Part shown: in pieces, positions 1 through 8,373 of the stretch
Numbering within the stretch: the first letter of the stretch is position 1
How the letters are laid out: each line of letters begins with the position of its first letter
Assembly (NCBI RefSeq): GCF_036016755.1
Contig: NZ_JAYXIH010000001.1
Location: forward strand, 1 to 64,000
Source of the DNA: Aurantimonas coralicida_A
GTDB lineage: Bacteria > Pseudomonadota > Alphaproteobacteria > Rhizobiales > Rhizobiaceae
Length of the DNA: 64,000 nt
Direction: 5' to 3'
The notes under the pieces: generated by a model
What the model saw: the letters and a program-made list of their open reading frames with translations, nothing else
What the model was told of the DNA's origin: nothing
The model's database searches: none
Translations under genes and position numbers: made by a program

Positions 1-189
1 AAATCTGATGAAACAGCCTTTCCCATGAAGCACCTCCTGCTCACAGAGAATCAAACCGAACATCAAATGGGAACCCGTCGATTCAAATTATTCGCCGGAT
101 GCTCTAATCAGCCGCTTCAGTGATGCGATAAGGCTGGCATTCAACTCTGCCGCGCGGCTCTGGGAATGCTGAACACATTCGCGCCTGTC

Positions 190-417
190 TCACTCCCGGG
201 CGGATGAAGAGCGGGTCGCGAGCCCGATCATCTCTTGGGTGGTCAACGTCTGACAATAGCTTGTGAAAGCGGCAAGCGCGTTGACGTGTCGCTCCTTGGA
301 ATGGGTGGCGCAGGCATCCGAGATGCATATGGGATAGTAGCCGCGGTCGGCGGCATCCCGCACCGTGTGGTCGACGCATTGATCGGTGAACTCTGTTGAC
401 GACCTGCACCGCCCGAT
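190..417 (-). pseudogene. Remnant of a cysteine hydrolase (isochorismatase family), C-terminal part
   Basis: The minus-strand frame open between stops at about 418-420 and 190-192 reads TEFTDQCVDHTVRDAADRGY, then SDACATHSKERH, with no start codon. The TDQCVD motif carries the family's nucleophilic cysteine, and the following 'VRDAADRGY...DACAT' block is typical of isochorismatase-like amidohydrolases. The frame upstream is closed by several stops, so the N-terminal half with the catalytic Asp and Lys is missing or out of frame. It lies directly downstream of the DUF2848 gene on the same strand, so it was probably the last gene of the TRAP cluster. I see the motif directly; the family is recognised from memory, and the broken state is inferred from the stops. 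Confidence 0.6.
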
Positions 418-484
418 TCACGGCGCGAAAGGTCAAACGGCCGGAGGCGCACTTCAAGGCGAAAGCTGGTTCTTTCGGCTTGGC

Positions 485-1183
485 TCACTCCACCGCTGGC
501 AGAACCAGGCTTTCGTACTCATGTTCGATCGTACGGCCAAGCACCGGGTCGTGCAACTGCATCCGGAAGTAGCGGGCAGGTCGGACGCCCCCCGACAGAA
601 CCCCCAGCGTGCCGCACATCATTGCCGTTCCCGGCTGCAGGCGATCGGGGCCCGCCGCGAAGGGAGATGTCTCGATCAGTCCCGCCAGCGGCCGGATCTT
701 CGCCACGCCGCCATCCTGATACGGTGTCCACTCTGTGCCCGGTTCGTCGCGGATCCACGAGCGCAGCGCGATCTCGTCCAGATGTCCGCACACTTCTTCG
801 TAGCGCCAAAGCCGCTTCGCCACTGGCTTGGCGCAGACCTGCTTGGACAGCGCGACGGAGTGGGCTTCCAATTCGCGGTCCGTGTGATCCGAACCGAGTC
901 CAAGGAACAGCGCCTTGCCATCGTCCAGCAACAGCGGCTCGACCTCGCCCGACGATGTCGCGCCGACGACCTGGATCGCGGCGTCGTTCGTAAGGAGAGC
1001 CGAGCCGATCCGGTAGAACAGTGGGACGGCAGACGGCGGCGCGACTCCGATCGCTTTCAGTTCGGCGATGTGGTGGTCGACGGCGGCCTGGTCACGCCCG
1101 GTCCAGCCGGCAATCACGGCGTTGTCAATGTTGACAGACAATGGGCTGTCACCGAGCACTTCGAACGTCAATGTCGTGGTCAA
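485..1183 (-). CDS. DUF2848 family protein (fumarylacetoacetase-like fold)
   Basis: The product has about 232 residues and matches the DUF2848 family in its opening TTTLTFEV and in internal blocks such as IDNAVIAGWTGRD and RYFRMQLHDPVLGR near the C-terminus. The family is related to fumarylacetoacetate hydrolases and often sits beside TRAP transporters and amidases; its reaction is not established. I chose the TTG at 1183 because it follows AGGCAGG by seven bases and the homologous part begins there. An ATG at 1243 in the same frame would add 20 residues and overlap the end of dctM. The gene follows dctM on the same strand and is probably co-transcribed with it. Function is unknown beyond a likely hydrolase or lyase role on the imported compound. 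Confidence 0.7.
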   Translation of the reverse strand: MTTTLTFEVLGDSPLSVNIDNAVIAGWTGRDQAAVDHHIAELKAIGVAPPSAVPLFYRIGSALLTNDAAIQVVGATSSGEVEPLLLDDGKALFLGLGSDHTDRELEAHSVALSKQVCAKPVAKRLWRYEEVCGHLDEIALRSWIRDEPGTEWTPYQDGGVAKIRPLAGLIETSPFAAGPDRLQPGTAMMCGTLGVLSGGVRPARYFRMQLHDPVLGRTIEHEYESLVLPAVE

Positions 1184-1214
1184 GATCGTACCTGCCTGTT
1201 GTGACGGTTGGAAA

Positions 1215-2495
1215 TCAGAGGCCGTTGGCGAGAAAGAGCGCAAGGCCCGGGAACAGGATGAGCGCGAAGACCATCGCCAGCATGGTCAGCGCGTAGGGTG
1301 TGACGCCGAGCATCACTTCGCTCAGCGAGCCCTTGGATCGGGCCGCCTGGACGACATAGAGATTGAGTCCGACCGGCGGCGTTATCAGCGCCATCTCGAT
1401 CAGCACGATCATCAACACGCCGAACCAGATCTTGTCGAAGCCGAGGTCGGCGACGATCGGCACGACGATCGGGATGGTCGCGATCATCAGCGACAGCGTT
1501 TCGATGAAGAAACCGAGCACGATGTAGAGAAGGACGATCACGAACAGGGTGCCGTATGCCCCGAGGCCGAGATTGTTGAGGAGTTCCGTGAGCTGGCGGC
1601 CGAGCCCGGCGGAGGCCAGCGTGTAGTTGAGGAAGTAGGCGCCGACGATGACGAACATGATCATCGCGGTGGTGCGCACGGTGCCCAGCAACGCCTCGCG
1701 GATCATCGAAAAGGTCAGTGCCCGATGGGAGGCGGCAATGGCGAAGGCCATTGCAACCCCGATGGCGGCTGCTTCCGTCGGGGTCGCCCAACCGCGATAG
1801 ATCGATCCGACAACGACGCCGAACAGGATTGCGATCGGCAGAAGGTGGCGCAGTCCGGAGAACCGCTCGCGCCACGAGAAGCTGCGCGAGGGACCGCCGA
1901 GCGCGGGTTTGATCTTGCAGATCACCGCGGTCACCGCCATGAAGCCGAGCGCCAGCAACAGTCCCGGCAGAAGACCGGCAAGGAACAGTCGCGGCACCGA
2001 CGTTTCGGTGAGAAACCCGTAGACGATCAGGTTGATCGACGGTGGAATGAGGATTCCAAGAGTGCCGCCGGCGGCAATTGCTCCGGCGAACAGTTTTGGA
2101 TCGTAGCCGAGCCGGTCGGCCTGGGGCATCGCGACCGTGGCGACCGTGGCTGCGGTGGCGACGGATGATCCGGACGTCGCCGAAAACAGTGTGGCAGTCG
2201 CGATATTGGCGTGGACCAAGCCGCCCGGCAGCCAGGAAAACCAGGAATCGAGCGCGGCATAGGTCCGCTCCGCGATGCCGGCGCGCACCAGGATTTCTCC
2301 CAGCAGAACGAAGAACGGAATGGCGATGAGGAGGAAGCTGTCGGACGACGAATAGACGATCTGGCCGAGGCCTCGGATCAGGGGAAAAGGCGAATAGAAG
2401 ACATCGATCCCAATACCGAGCAGAAACAGGACGACGCCGACCGGTAGGGAAAGGGCGAGCAGCCCGAGAAGTCCGACGCTGACTGATCCGATCAT
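1215..2495 (-). CDS. dctM: TRAP transporter large permease subunit (DctM)
   Basis: The 426-aa product is a very hydrophobic membrane protein with about twelve predicted spans, starting MIGSVSVGLLGLLALSLPVG. It has the TRAP large-subunit features: AIPFFVLLGEILVRAG near residue 55, the STSGSSVATAATVATVAMP-like loop and the 'GTLGILIPPSINLIVYG' block. DctM forms the Na+-driven translocation channel in the inner membrane with DctQ. The ATG at 2495 shares a 4-base overlap with the end of dctQ, which decides the start over longer readings. The family is clear; the substrate cannot be read from the sequence, but the neighbouring hydro-lyase and hydrolases suggest a small organic acid or amide. Confidence 0.92.
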   Translation of the reverse strand: MIGSVSVGLLGLLALSLPVGVVLFLLGIGIDVFYSPFPLIRGLGQIVYSSSDSFLLIAIPFFVLLGEILVRAGIAERTYAALDSWFSWLPGGLVHANIATATLFSATSGSSVATAATVATVAMPQADRLGYDPKLFAGAIAAGGTLGILIPPSINLIVYGFLTETSVPRLFLAGLLPGLLLALGFMAVTAVICKIKPALGGPSRSFSWRERFSGLRHLLPIAILFGVVVGSIYRGWATPTEAAAIGVAMAFAIAASHRALTFSMIREALLGTVRTTAMIMFVIVGAYFLNYTLASAGLGRQLTELLNNLGLGAYGTLFVIVLLYIVLGFFIETLSLMIATIPIVVPIVADLGFDKIWFGVLMIVLIEMALITPPVGLNLYVVQAARSKGSLSEVMLGVTPYALTMLAMVFALILFPGLALFLANGL

Positions 2496-3070
2496 GGTAT
2501 TTCCCCGGCTTCGCCGCCGTCGCCCGCTACGTCCCGCACAGCTTGCCAGTCTCGCCCCAACGCCGACACGACGATGCAGACGAGCAGAACCGCGGAGACG
2601 AGTGCGAGCCAGACCCAACCCGCAAACCAGATCGATTGCGGAATCCACAAAGGTGTACCCAGCGGTGTGTTGGCGTGTGAGCCGCGGGCTAGCGTCTTGC
2701 CCAGGACGTCCCAGGAATAGAAGGCGACGAGGCAGGCGATGCCGCTCAGGCTGGCCAACGCCAGAAGGTCGAACAGTGCCCGCCCGGCGGTCGACAGACG
2801 CAACTGCAGAATATCGATGCGCACATGCGCACGCTCGGTCAGCGCAAAGCTGAAGCCCCAGGTGGCGACACCGGCCATCACGTAGCCCGAGATCTCGTCG
2901 GCACCGCCGAGGCTGCCAATCGACGTTTGCCGAAGGACGATCTCGAGGAGGATGAGGGCGACAGTTGCCAGGAGAGCCATGCCGGCGAGAACCGCGATTG
3001 CGCGGTTGATCGTGGCCAGCGCGGCGGCGACCCGGACCGGGCCGCCACCTCTTGCTTGGGTTCCTGTCAT
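2492..3070 (-). CDS. dctQ: TRAP transporter small permease subunit (DctQ)
   Basis: The 192-aa product has four hydrophobic segments, near residues 20-45, 60-80, 95-120 and 140-165, as expected for the TRAP small membrane subunit. The segment ALTERAHVRIDIL is the typical DctQ signature between the second and third spans. It lies between dctP (20-base gap) and dctM (4-base overlap), which is normal TRAP operon order. It docks to DctM and helps couple the periplasmic receptor to the channel. The C-terminal tail is rich in Gly, Glu and Asp and probably dispensable. Family assignment is firm from both topology and context. Confidence 0.88.
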   Translation of the reverse strand: MTGTQARGGGPVRVAAALATINRAIAVLAGMALLATVALILLEIVLRQTSIGSLGGADEISGYVMAGVATWGFSFALTERAHVRIDILQLRLSTAGRALFDLLALASLSGIACLVAFYSWDVLGKTLARGSHANTPLGTPLWIPQSIWFAGWVWLALVSAVLLVCIVVSALGRDWQAVRDVAGDGGEAGEIP

Positions 3071-3090
3071 GACCGCCGCCCTTTTTCGTC

Positions 3091-4152
3091 TTATTGCGCG
3101 GCGATGGTGACGCCGACGGCTTTGCCGACCGACTCGTTCCAGCGCTTGGCCCAGTCCCCGCCGGCCCGTTCGGCCCAGTCTGGAAGTACCTTCTCGGTCA
3201 GCACTTTCCGGGCGACTTCGCGATCCGAGTCAGTTGGCTCGACCAAGGTCATGGAAGCGGGCTTGCCCGCTGCGCAGTCGCCGGAGCCGGTCAGGCAGGC
3301 GACATCGCGTGACAGCGCGTCAGCGGCTTGGTCCCAGGCCGGGGCCTCGAACTTGGTCTTGATCTCGTCTTGAAGGAACGTCTGCATCTCGGGTGACAGC
3401 TCGTTCCATTTGTCGAGATTCATCGCGGTGACGACAGGGTCCCAGCCGCCGAGCGGCAGAGTGAGAAGATGCGTCGAGGATTCCCACCAACCGGCGCTGT
3501 AGCCGGAGCCGGCACCGGTCACGGCGCAATCGACGACGCCGCGCTCGAGCGCGCCGGGCACTTCGGAAAACGCCATGGTGATCCCCTCGGCGCCGAGTTC
3601 TTCCAGCAAGATCGCGGTCATCCGGCCGGAGGCGCGGATCTTCTTGCCCTTGAGGTCTTCCAAATTGGAGATCGGCGCGTTGCAGAAGACGACCTGAGGC
3701 GGGTAGGGGGCGATCGCTAGCAGCTTGGCATTGAAGCGGTCGCGCATGATGTCTTCGACCATCGGCTTGGCGGCTTCGGCGACGTCGCGGGCCGTTGCTG
3801 CGTCGGTAGCGATCAGCGGAACGTCAAGGCCCTCGAGTTCGGGCGCGTCTCCCACCGTGTAGTCGGCGACCGTCATGCCGATGTCGAAGACGCCGTCGCT
3901 GAGCAAACGGAAGACGTCGGCACCCTGAACGCCCATCTGGTCGAAGGTGGTCAGGTTCACCGTGACGGCACCCTTCGAGTCCCCCGGTAGGATTTCGGTC
4001 CAGAACGGCTGCTCGAATTCCTTGTAGAGCGGCAGGCTACTCCAGCTACCGACCACGGAAAGCGTTGTGTCCGGCAGGTCTTGCGCATTCGCGGCAGCGT
4101 TTGCCGCCAGCAATGCCGTTGAGATCGAGAGAGTGCGAAGAAGTGCTTTCAT
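3091..4152 (-). CDS. dctP: TRAP transporter periplasmic substrate receptor (DctP)
   Basis: The 353-aa product starts MKALLRTLSISTALLAANAAANAQ, a clear Sec signal peptide, so the ATG at 4152 was preferred to one ten codons upstream. The mature part has the DctP core: a segment near residues 165-185 reading FCNAPISNLEDLKGKKIRAS, which holds the conserved Arg that binds a carboxylate, then ALERGVVDCAVTGAGSGYSAGWWE. It captures the substrate in the periplasm and delivers it to DctQM. The carboxylate-binding Arg suggests an acidic substrate. The C-terminal part with several Cys residues (CLTGSGDCAAG) is somewhat unusual. It is the first transporter gene after the hydro-lyase gene. Confidence 0.9.
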   Translation of the reverse strand: MKALLRTLSISTALLAANAAANAQDLPDTTLSVVGSWSSLPLYKEFEQPFWTEILPGDSKGAVTVNLTTFDQMGVQGADVFRLLSDGVFDIGMTVADYTVGDAPELEGLDVPLIATDAATARDVAEAAKPMVEDIMRDRFNAKLLAIAPYPPQVVFCNAPISNLEDLKGKKIRASGRMTAILLEELGAEGITMAFSEVPGALERGVVDCAVTGAGSGYSAGWWESSTHLLTLPLGGWDPVVTAMNLDKWNELSPEMQTFLQDEIKTKFEAPAWDQAADALSRDVACLTGSGDCAAGKPASMTLVEPTDSDREVARKVLTEKVLPDWAERAGGDWAKRWNESVGKAVGVTIAAQ

Positions 4153-4197
4153 TGCGTGACTCCATTTGGTGGCAGGTGACAAGAAGCGGGTGATTGG

Positions 4198-4983
4198 TCA
4201 GGAACTTCGTTCGGCCAGGAGATCGGTCACCAGCATGTGGCCAGGATCGTGGGTGATGGCGATATCCGGTCGCGCGGCGCGGATCGCCATTTGTGGGGTG
4301 ACACCGCAGGCCCAGAAGACCGGAACTTCGTTTGGCCCGATCACTGGGGCGTCGCCGAAGTCCGGATTCATGATGTCGGCGATGCCGATCGCGGCTGGAT
4401 CGCCAAAATGCAGCGGCGCTCCATGCGCCAGCGGCTGACGGTCGGAAAGAACGATCGCCCGAATCGCATCCTGGGGGGAGAAGGCGCGCATCGAGACGAC
4501 GATCGGGCCGGCGAAGGGGCCGGCGGGTTTCGTTGCGATGTTGGTCACATACATCGGCACGTTGGTATCCGCGTCGATATGCGGGACCCGGATCCCGGCG
4601 CGTTGCAGAGCTGCCTCGAAGGAGAAGGAGCAACCGATCACGAAGGTAACGAGATCGTCTCGCCACTCCTTTGTCAAATCACCTGGGGAGCCGACCAGCT
4701 CGCCGTCGCGAAAAATCCGGTAGCGCGGCACGTCTGTACGGATATCGACGTCCGCACCGAGAGTCGGCAGGCGGGGATCTCCGGCCTCCCCGACGGCCAG
4801 CAGCGGGCACGGCTTGGGATTGAGGACACAAAAGCGCAGGAAATCCCCGGCCAAGGCTTCCGGAAGGATCGCCAGATTTCCCTGAAAATATCCAGGCGCC
4901 TGACCGCTCGTCGGACCTGTGAAAGAACCGGACCGAATCCGTTCGCGCAAGGTGCGAGGGGATCGCTCGAACTCTCCGGTCAT
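4198..4983 (-). CDS. Putative hydro-lyase, DUF1445 family (YcsI/D-glutamate cyclase-like)
   Basis: The 261-aa product has the length and blocks of the DUF1445 family: APGYFQGNLAILPEALAGDF near the start, FVIGCSFSFEAAL near residue 115, and VFWACGVTPQMA near residue 225, followed by ITHDPGHMLVTDL at the end. Members are annotated as putative hydro-lyases, and a mammalian relative converts D-glutamate to 5-oxoproline. I cannot tell the substrate here. It lies 45 bases upstream of dctP on the same strand and 87 bases downstream of the LysR gene, so it probably acts on what the TRAP system brings in. The family call is confident and the reaction is not. Confidence 0.85.
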   Translation of the reverse strand: MTGEFERSPRTLRERIRSGSFTGPTSGQAPGYFQGNLAILPEALAGDFLRFCVLNPKPCPLLAVGEAGDPRLPTLGADVDIRTDVPRYRIFRDGELVGSPGDLTKEWRDDLVTFVIGCSFSFEAALQRAGIRVPHIDADTNVPMYVTNIATKPAGPFAGPIVVSMRAFSPQDAIRAIVLSDRQPLAHGAPLHFGDPAAIGIADIMNPDFGDAPVIGPNEVPVFWACGVTPQMAIRAARPDIAITHDPGHMLVTDLLAERSS

Positions 4984-5070
4984 TTCCTGGGCAGCCTCCC
5001 GAGCTGTTTATTTTTTCTGCAAGGGGAGTGTTCCATCCGTCGCTGCATGCGTCAATTGATCAACTTTCGA

Positions 5071-5997
5071 TCATTTTGATCCGCTGGGAAGATCAAATGG
5101 ATGGTCCATCGCTGCGACGGCTTGTTCCGCCGCGACCTTCAATTCGGCGCTGACGTCGGCGTCCAGCGACGGGTGGTGCGCCAGAACAAAGCGGAGTGGT
5201 TTCGGTTTCGCGGCTGCGACGGTGTCGAGCCGCCTGATCCGACCAGCGACAATGTCCGTGGCGGCCATGCTGGACGGCAGAACGCCAATTCCGAAGCCGG
5301 CGCGCACCAGATGCAACGCGGTCGAGAGCGATGCGCAGCCGTGCAGCAGTGGAGCTGCATCGAGGTGGGCGGCGGTGAAGATCGCATCCAGATTTCGATA
5401 GGGAATGGTACCCTTCGGAAAGGTCACGATCGGATGCCTCGCCAAGTCCTTCAATGTCAGCGGGTGGTCGGGGACGTCGGTCGTCGCGGCCGCGAACCAG
5501 TCAATGATGCTGGCGTGGATGAATGTGCCGGACGCCTGGGCCGGTACCCACTCCTCCATCAGGACGGCGATATCCAGATCGTCCTGCAGCAGCTTGGCCG
5601 CGAGGACTGACGACGTGTCGACAGCCAATTCGATCCTAAGGTTTGGAAAACGATCACGGATTCGGGTCATCATGCCAGGCAGCCATGTATGCACGACCGT
5701 TTCCGCCACACCGATACGGATCGTGCCGGCGAAACCGCCCTCATGCCCGAGCGTGGCCATGATGCGGTCGCGCATTTCTGTGAGACGCGCCGTCTGGTCG
5801 AGGAAGGTGCGACCCGCCGGCGAAAGCCGTCCACGGCGCTTGCGCCGGTCGAACAGTTCGACACCCAGCCGATCCTCCAGCGCGGCGATCCGCGCTGATA
5901 CGGCGGACTGGGACAGTCTCATCTGCGCGGCTGCGGCCCGGAAGCCACCATGCCGGACGATGCAACTGACGATCTCGATATCCTTGATGTCGAACAT
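5071..5997 (-). CDS. LysR-family transcriptional regulator
   Basis: The 308-aa product starts MFDIKDIEIVSCIVRHGGFR and has the LysR winged helix-turn-helix in the first 60 residues, with AAAQMRLSQSAVSARIAALE and LGVELFDRR, followed by a ligand-binding domain with IRIGVAETVVHTWLPGMM. The ATG at 5997 was chosen because the helix-turn-helix begins there; an upstream in-frame ATG at 6075 adds unrelated residues. It is first in the minus-strand cluster and probably controls the hydro-lyase and TRAP genes in response to the imported compound. Unlike many LysR genes it is not divergent from its likely targets, so autoregulation from a shared promoter is possible but not shown. Confidence 0.9.
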   Translation of the reverse strand: MFDIKDIEIVSCIVRHGGFRAAAAQMRLSQSAVSARIAALEDRLGVELFDRRKRRGRLSPAGRTFLDQTARLTEMRDRIMATLGHEGGFAGTIRIGVAETVVHTWLPGMMTRIRDRFPNLRIELAVDTSSVLAAKLLQDDLDIAVLMEEWVPAQASGTFIHASIIDWFAAATTDVPDHPLTLKDLARHPIVTFPKGTIPYRNLDAIFTAAHLDAAPLLHGCASLSTALHLVRAGFGIGVLPSSMAATDIVAGRIRRLDTVAAAKPKPLRFVLAHHPSLDADVSAELKVAAEQAVAAMDHPFDLPSGSK

Positions 5998-6105
5998 TGG
6001 CAGCCAGCCTCCGAAGTGGGTCGTCGGATGATAACAGTCTCGGCGGTCAAGTACCTGCTCGCCGGCGTTGGACAACTTGCCCGACAGCCTGGACAGGCCT
6101 TGGGT

Positions 6106-6390
6106 CTAGGTTGTGTGGACAAACCTGATCCATTGTCTGATCGTAGCAATCTCAACGAATCCGAGAAAGCTTGAGGCCAGATTGTCGAAACGGGTGGCGA
6201 TGCGGCGGGACTGCTTGAGGCGATTGAAGAAGCGCTCGATGCGGTTGCGCAGCGCGTATTTGGTCTTGTCGACCGGGCGCTGAACTCTGCGGTTCGACTT
6301 TGTCGGGATCACCGGGTCTGCGCCGCGCCGCTCGAGATCGTCGCGAATGGCGTCGCTGTCATATCCCAGCGCGAGATGGACGCATCGAGA
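6106..6390 (-). pseudogene. IS5-family transposase, C-terminal remnant
   Basis: The minus frame reads GYDSDAIRDDLERRGADPVI, then NRIERFFNRLKQSRRIATRF and FVEIATIRQWIRFVHTT before a TAG. This is the C-terminal catalytic part of an IS5-group DDE transposase, including the last catalytic Glu in RNRIERFFNRLKQ. The rest of the transposase upstream (above about 6390) is absent and runs into unrelated sequence before a serine dehydratase fragment. The final codons lie in a GGTTGTGTGGACAAACCTGAT-like end typical of such elements, so 6105-6125 probably marks the surviving IS terminus. It cannot encode an active enzyme. Confidence 0.75.
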
Positions 6391-6474
6391 CACGAGGCCG
6401 TGTCGGTGCGACAGCGTGCTCGCGGCATTCACGAGCAACTCCTGACGGAGCGCGGCCGAAACTCGGCGCAGCCC

Positions 6475-7067
6475 CATGCTGTCAACGACTGGCTTTCGGT
6501 CTATGCAATGGCGGTCAACGAGGAAAACGCCGCTGGCGGACGCGTCGTCACCTCACCGACGAACGCCGCCGCCGGCGTCGTGCCGGCGGTGCTACGCTAC
6601 TATCTCGACCATTGCGTGGGGCGGAATCCAAGAACACTCCGGTGTTCCTGCTGACGGCTGCGGCGATCGGTGGCCTGATCAAGCACAATGCCTCGATCTC
6701 GGGCGCCGAAGTCGGATGTCAGGGGGAAGTGGGGTCGGCAGCCGCGATGGCCGCCGCGGGGCTTTGCGCGGTCCTTGGAGGAACCAACGAGCAGATTGAA
6801 AATGCCGCGGAGATCGCGCTCGAGCACCATCTCGGGATGACCTGTGATCCGGTTCGGGGACTGGTGCAGGTTCCCTGTATCGAGCGCAACGGCCTCGGCG
6901 CGATCAAGGCGGTCTCGGCGGCGTCACTCGCACTGCGCGGCGATGGCAAACACTTCATGCCCCTCGACAATTGCATCGCGACGATGCGGCAGACCGGGAT
7001 CGACATGAGCGAAAAGTACAAGGAGACGTCGCTTGGAGGACTCGCTGTAAACCTGCCGGAATGCTGA
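6475..7067 (+). pseudogene. sdaA: L-serine ammonia-lyase remnant (C-terminal half, frameshifted)
   Basis: Two plus-strand frames together encode the C-terminal half of an iron-sulfur L-serine dehydratase, the enzyme that makes pyruvate and ammonia from serine. The first (about 6475-6630) contains YAMAVNEENAAGGRVVTSPT; the second (about 6630-7067) contains NASISGAEVGCQGEVGSAAA and MTCDPVRGLVQVPCIERN and ends GGLAVNLPEC. The break between frames is near 6620-6640, where a one-base change shifts from YYLDHCVG to PVFLLTAAAIGG. The N-terminal half is missing, replaced by the IS5 remnant. Cluster cysteines such as those in VGCQGE and MTCDP are still encoded, so decay is recent. I see no promoter for it. 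Confidence 0.8.
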
Positions 7068-7203
7068 GGTGGCTAAAGGGAGGGTCTTTTTACGCTAAAG
7101 GCCAGAAGCGTGGGCCAGACCCGGGGCAATCGCTTGAAGGGAGGCGATTCCGGCACGGAGATTACCGTGATTCATAGGAGACCTCGAATCGGTGAGGTTT
7201 CCC

Positions 7204-7500
7204 ATGTCCGGCCAGTCGCTTTTGGATCAGTTCTCGGCTCTCGAGGACTCGCGTCAGACGTGGACGGCGATCCATCCCTTGCCGAGACCGTGTTGATCGT
7301 GCTTTGCGGCACGATGGATGGCGAGAGCGGAGGACTGCGTCGAGATTGAGGAATGGGCCGGCCAGAAGCTGGATTTCCTCAGGCGCTTTCTGCCTTTCGC
7401 GTGGGGCGTGCCCTCGCACGACACGCTCAACCACGTCATGAACGCCTTGTCGGCAATGCTTTTTCGCAGGACCCGACGGGGTGTGCCCATCCGCTGCTAG
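7204..7500 (+). pseudogene. ISAs1-family transposase, N-terminal remnant with frameshifts
   Basis: Starting at the ATG at 7204 the sequence reads MSGQSLLDQFSALEDSRQ, shifts to ETVLIVLCGTMDG, then shifts again to VEIEEWAGQKLDFLRRFLPF followed by GVPSHDTLN before a TAG at 7500. This is the N-terminal, DDE-associated region of ISAs1-type transposases in three frames. At least two indels and a truncation make it non-functional. It ends 20 bases before the 3' end of the tRNA-Ser gene, so the tRNA flank has collected mobile DNA more than once. Confidence 0.72.
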
Positions 7501-7519
7501 AAAATCAATGACTTAGGCG

Positions 7520-7609
7520 TGGCGGAGAGGAAGGGATTCGAACCCTCGATACGGTCTCCCGTATACTCCCTTAGCAGGGGAGCGCCTTCGACCACTCGGC
7601 CACCTCTCC
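7520..7609 (-). tRNA. tRNA-Ser (anticodon GCT)
   Basis: Read on the minus strand the gene runs from GGAGAGG at 7609 to CCTCTCC, discriminator G and an encoded CCA at 7520. It has the long variable arm of a class II tRNA, a T loop GGTTCGAATCC, and an anticodon loop CTGCTAA within CTCCCCTGCTAAGGGAG, giving anticodon GCT for AGC/AGU serine codons. Its 5' half (7568-7609) belongs to a 49-bp repeat that recurs at 10300-10348, so the gene is an integration target and its present 5' half and upstream region may be island-derived. Confidence 0.95.
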
Positions 7610-7616
7610 GAGGACG
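7568..7616. repeat. att-like direct repeat, copy 1 (tRNA-Ser 5' half plus 7 bp upstream)
   Basis: These 49 bases are identical to 10300-10348 in the same orientation. They cover the tRNA-Ser gene from the anticodon arm to its 5' end and seven bases beyond. The identity stops on both sides (T versus G before it, G versus C after it). Such duplication of part of a tRNA gene at both ends of foreign-looking DNA is the standard footprint of site-specific integration. Confidence 0.9.
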
Positions 7617-7768
7617 GGAAATGCCTGTTTTCATAGGGTTAGTCAACCCGTCAAGTGACACGGGATGACGGCTCGAAACGGGAACAAACACGGTTTGACG
7701 AGCCGATACAGCAAAAAATCTGCAAAACCGTCTAGTCCCGGAACGGGTGCCTGTTCTATAATCGTTCC

Positions 7769-8278
7769 ATGCGCATCCCCCTTTACAGGTCCACCGAGGC
7801 GACAGTCATTGATGATGCCGATTGGGATTTAGTTTCGGGCATCAGATGGACTCTTTTGAAGGGCCAAGGCCAGAAATACGCGACGGGCACATCCAAGGGC
7901 GAAGACGTGCTTCTCCATCGACTGATTATGACGGCGCGAGACGGTATCGAGGTCAGTCATCAGGATGGAGACGGTCTAAACAACCGTCGTTGCAATCTCC
8001 GTATAGCTACGCGATTGCAGGTTACGTGGAGCCGGCGAGTGGTTCCAGGGAAGACCGGGATCTTTGAGAAGAACGGAAAGTGGGGCGCTTCGATCCGACA
8101 AAACGGTAGGTTCATAGTCCTGGGCTCCTTTGACAGCCAGTATGAGGCTATGCAGGCAAGGGACTACTTTTCAAAACATACCCGCCAGGGGTTTGGCGGT
8201 TTGCATGGCGTTGATTTGACGGGGTTCGATCCGTTAAAATTTGCGCCGACTGCACGCCGAATCCTCGGAGATTCCTAG
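7769..8278 (+). CDS. HNH endonuclease-like protein with AP2 domain
   Basis: The 169-aa product has an HNH-like core around residues 48-80, LLHRLIM followed by VSHQDGDGLNNRRCNLRIAT, then an AP2-type DNA-binding region around residues 90-140 (TGIFEKNGKWGASIRQNGRF, LGSFDSQYEAMQARDYF). Proteins of this kind are free-standing homing-type endonucleases of phages and mobile elements. The usual Asp before the central His is Ser here (VSHQDG), which could weaken catalysis. A TATAAT at 7757-7762 lies only six bases before the ATG, so the message may be leaderless. It is the first gene of the island, 95 bases before the next. Confidence 0.8.
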   Translation: MRIPLYRSTEATVIDDADWDLVSGIRWTLLKGQGQKYATGTSKGEDVLLHRLIMTARDGIEVSHQDGDGLNNRRCNLRIATRLQVTWSRRVVPGKTGIFEKNGKWGASIRQNGRFIVLGSFDSQYEAMQARDYFSKHTRQGFGGLHGVDLTGFDPLKFAPTARRILGDS

Positions 8279-8373
8279 AAGCTTCGCTATAGCCTCCCGC
8301 TGGTGGCAAAGCCGTGGTCTGCAACTTGCTGTCCCAGGATCGGATTGACACTCTGCCCTGATCGTACATCGCA

